A stretch of DNA of 64,000 nt from Paramecium sonneborni (lineage: Eukaryota; Ciliophora; Oligohymenophorea; Peniculida; Parameciidae): the NCBI GenBank assembly GCA_905182985.1, contig CAJJDN010000027.1, positions 197,468-261,467 on the forward strand. Direction: 5' to 3'. Within the stretch, counting starts at the first letter, position 1. Each line of letters begins with the position of its first letter. Below the pieces are notes generated by a model, which did not search any database, was not told the origin of the DNA, and was given only the letters and a program-made list of their open reading frames with translations. The translations under genes were made by a program, and so were the position numbers. Positions 63,833-64,000 of this stretch are shown here, piece by piece.

Positions 63833-64000
63833 TCAATCAATTTTAACTAATAGAAGTTGTTATTTGAGTTCTGATATAAGACCATCTATTTCAAATTCAT
63901 GTTAATTTATTTCGAAAATAGCCATAGAAATAGACGTTTGTTATTTTTCTAATTATTTAAAATATTTATTTAATGATTAGATTTAAGTTCTAATTCTATT
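63833..64000 (-). CDS. C-terminal end of a gene extending beyond the window
   Basis: The frame is open from the window edge to TGA at 63833 and reads KYFKQLEKQQTSISMAIFEI then HEFEIDGLISELKQQLLLVK. Helical and Gln-rich. Too little is present to name a family. Confidence 0.5.

Overview
The window reads as a piece of ciliate macronuclear DNA, most probably Paramecium. In almost every recognisable gene TAA and TAG are read through in frame (they fall where relatives have Gln) and TGA is the stop. Reading frames are joined by very small introns (about 18-35 nt, GTA...AG). Genes are packed closely on both strands in very AT-rich DNA. A trichocyst-matrix-like secretory protein, a TTLL-type tubulin-modifying enzyme, a MORN protein, a cyclic-nucleotide-type K+ channel and several ciliate-only membrane proteins fit this. 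I saw no rRNA, tRNA, CRISPR array or transposon.

Layout. 1-9.9 kb: the 3' part of a GH13-like/GT5/CBM48 glucan synthase, then hypothetical genes. 10-20 kb: a membrane protein, a SPRY-like protein, a cyclin, a DEAD-box helicase and adenylosuccinate lyase. 20-32 kb: cytochrome b5 reductase, coiled-coil proteins, a Ser/Thr kinase with a poly-Gln tail, a FYVE/coiled-coil protein and a RING protein. 32-40 kb: a TDY-type MAP kinase, U2SURP-like splicing factor, RRP45-like exosome subunit and a 4-TM protein. 40-50 kb: a giant single-TM protein, a ciliate membrane-protein family member, selenoprotein T with an in-frame TGA and a SECIS-like hairpin, and an NCLX-type cation exchanger. 50-64 kb: a MORN protein, a double cyclic-nucleotide-binding protein, a TTLL protein with 39 consecutive Gln codons, the trichocyst matrix protein, a K+ channel, and a bZIP factor with a transmembrane segment.

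The gene mix is mostly housekeeping (purine synthesis, splicing, RNA decay, signalling) plus cilium, secretion and ion-transport genes; there is no operon logic beyond compact head-to-head and tail-to-tail packing.

The assembly carries a clear artefact. Four single N characters (7580, 11189, 17207, 27972) are each flanked by the same 1.1-1.3 kb sequence on both sides, as if overlapping contig ends were abutted instead of merged. Genes there appear twice or split. The most notable biology is the SelT gene: TGA appears both as the only terminator and as selenocysteine within one 190-codon gene.
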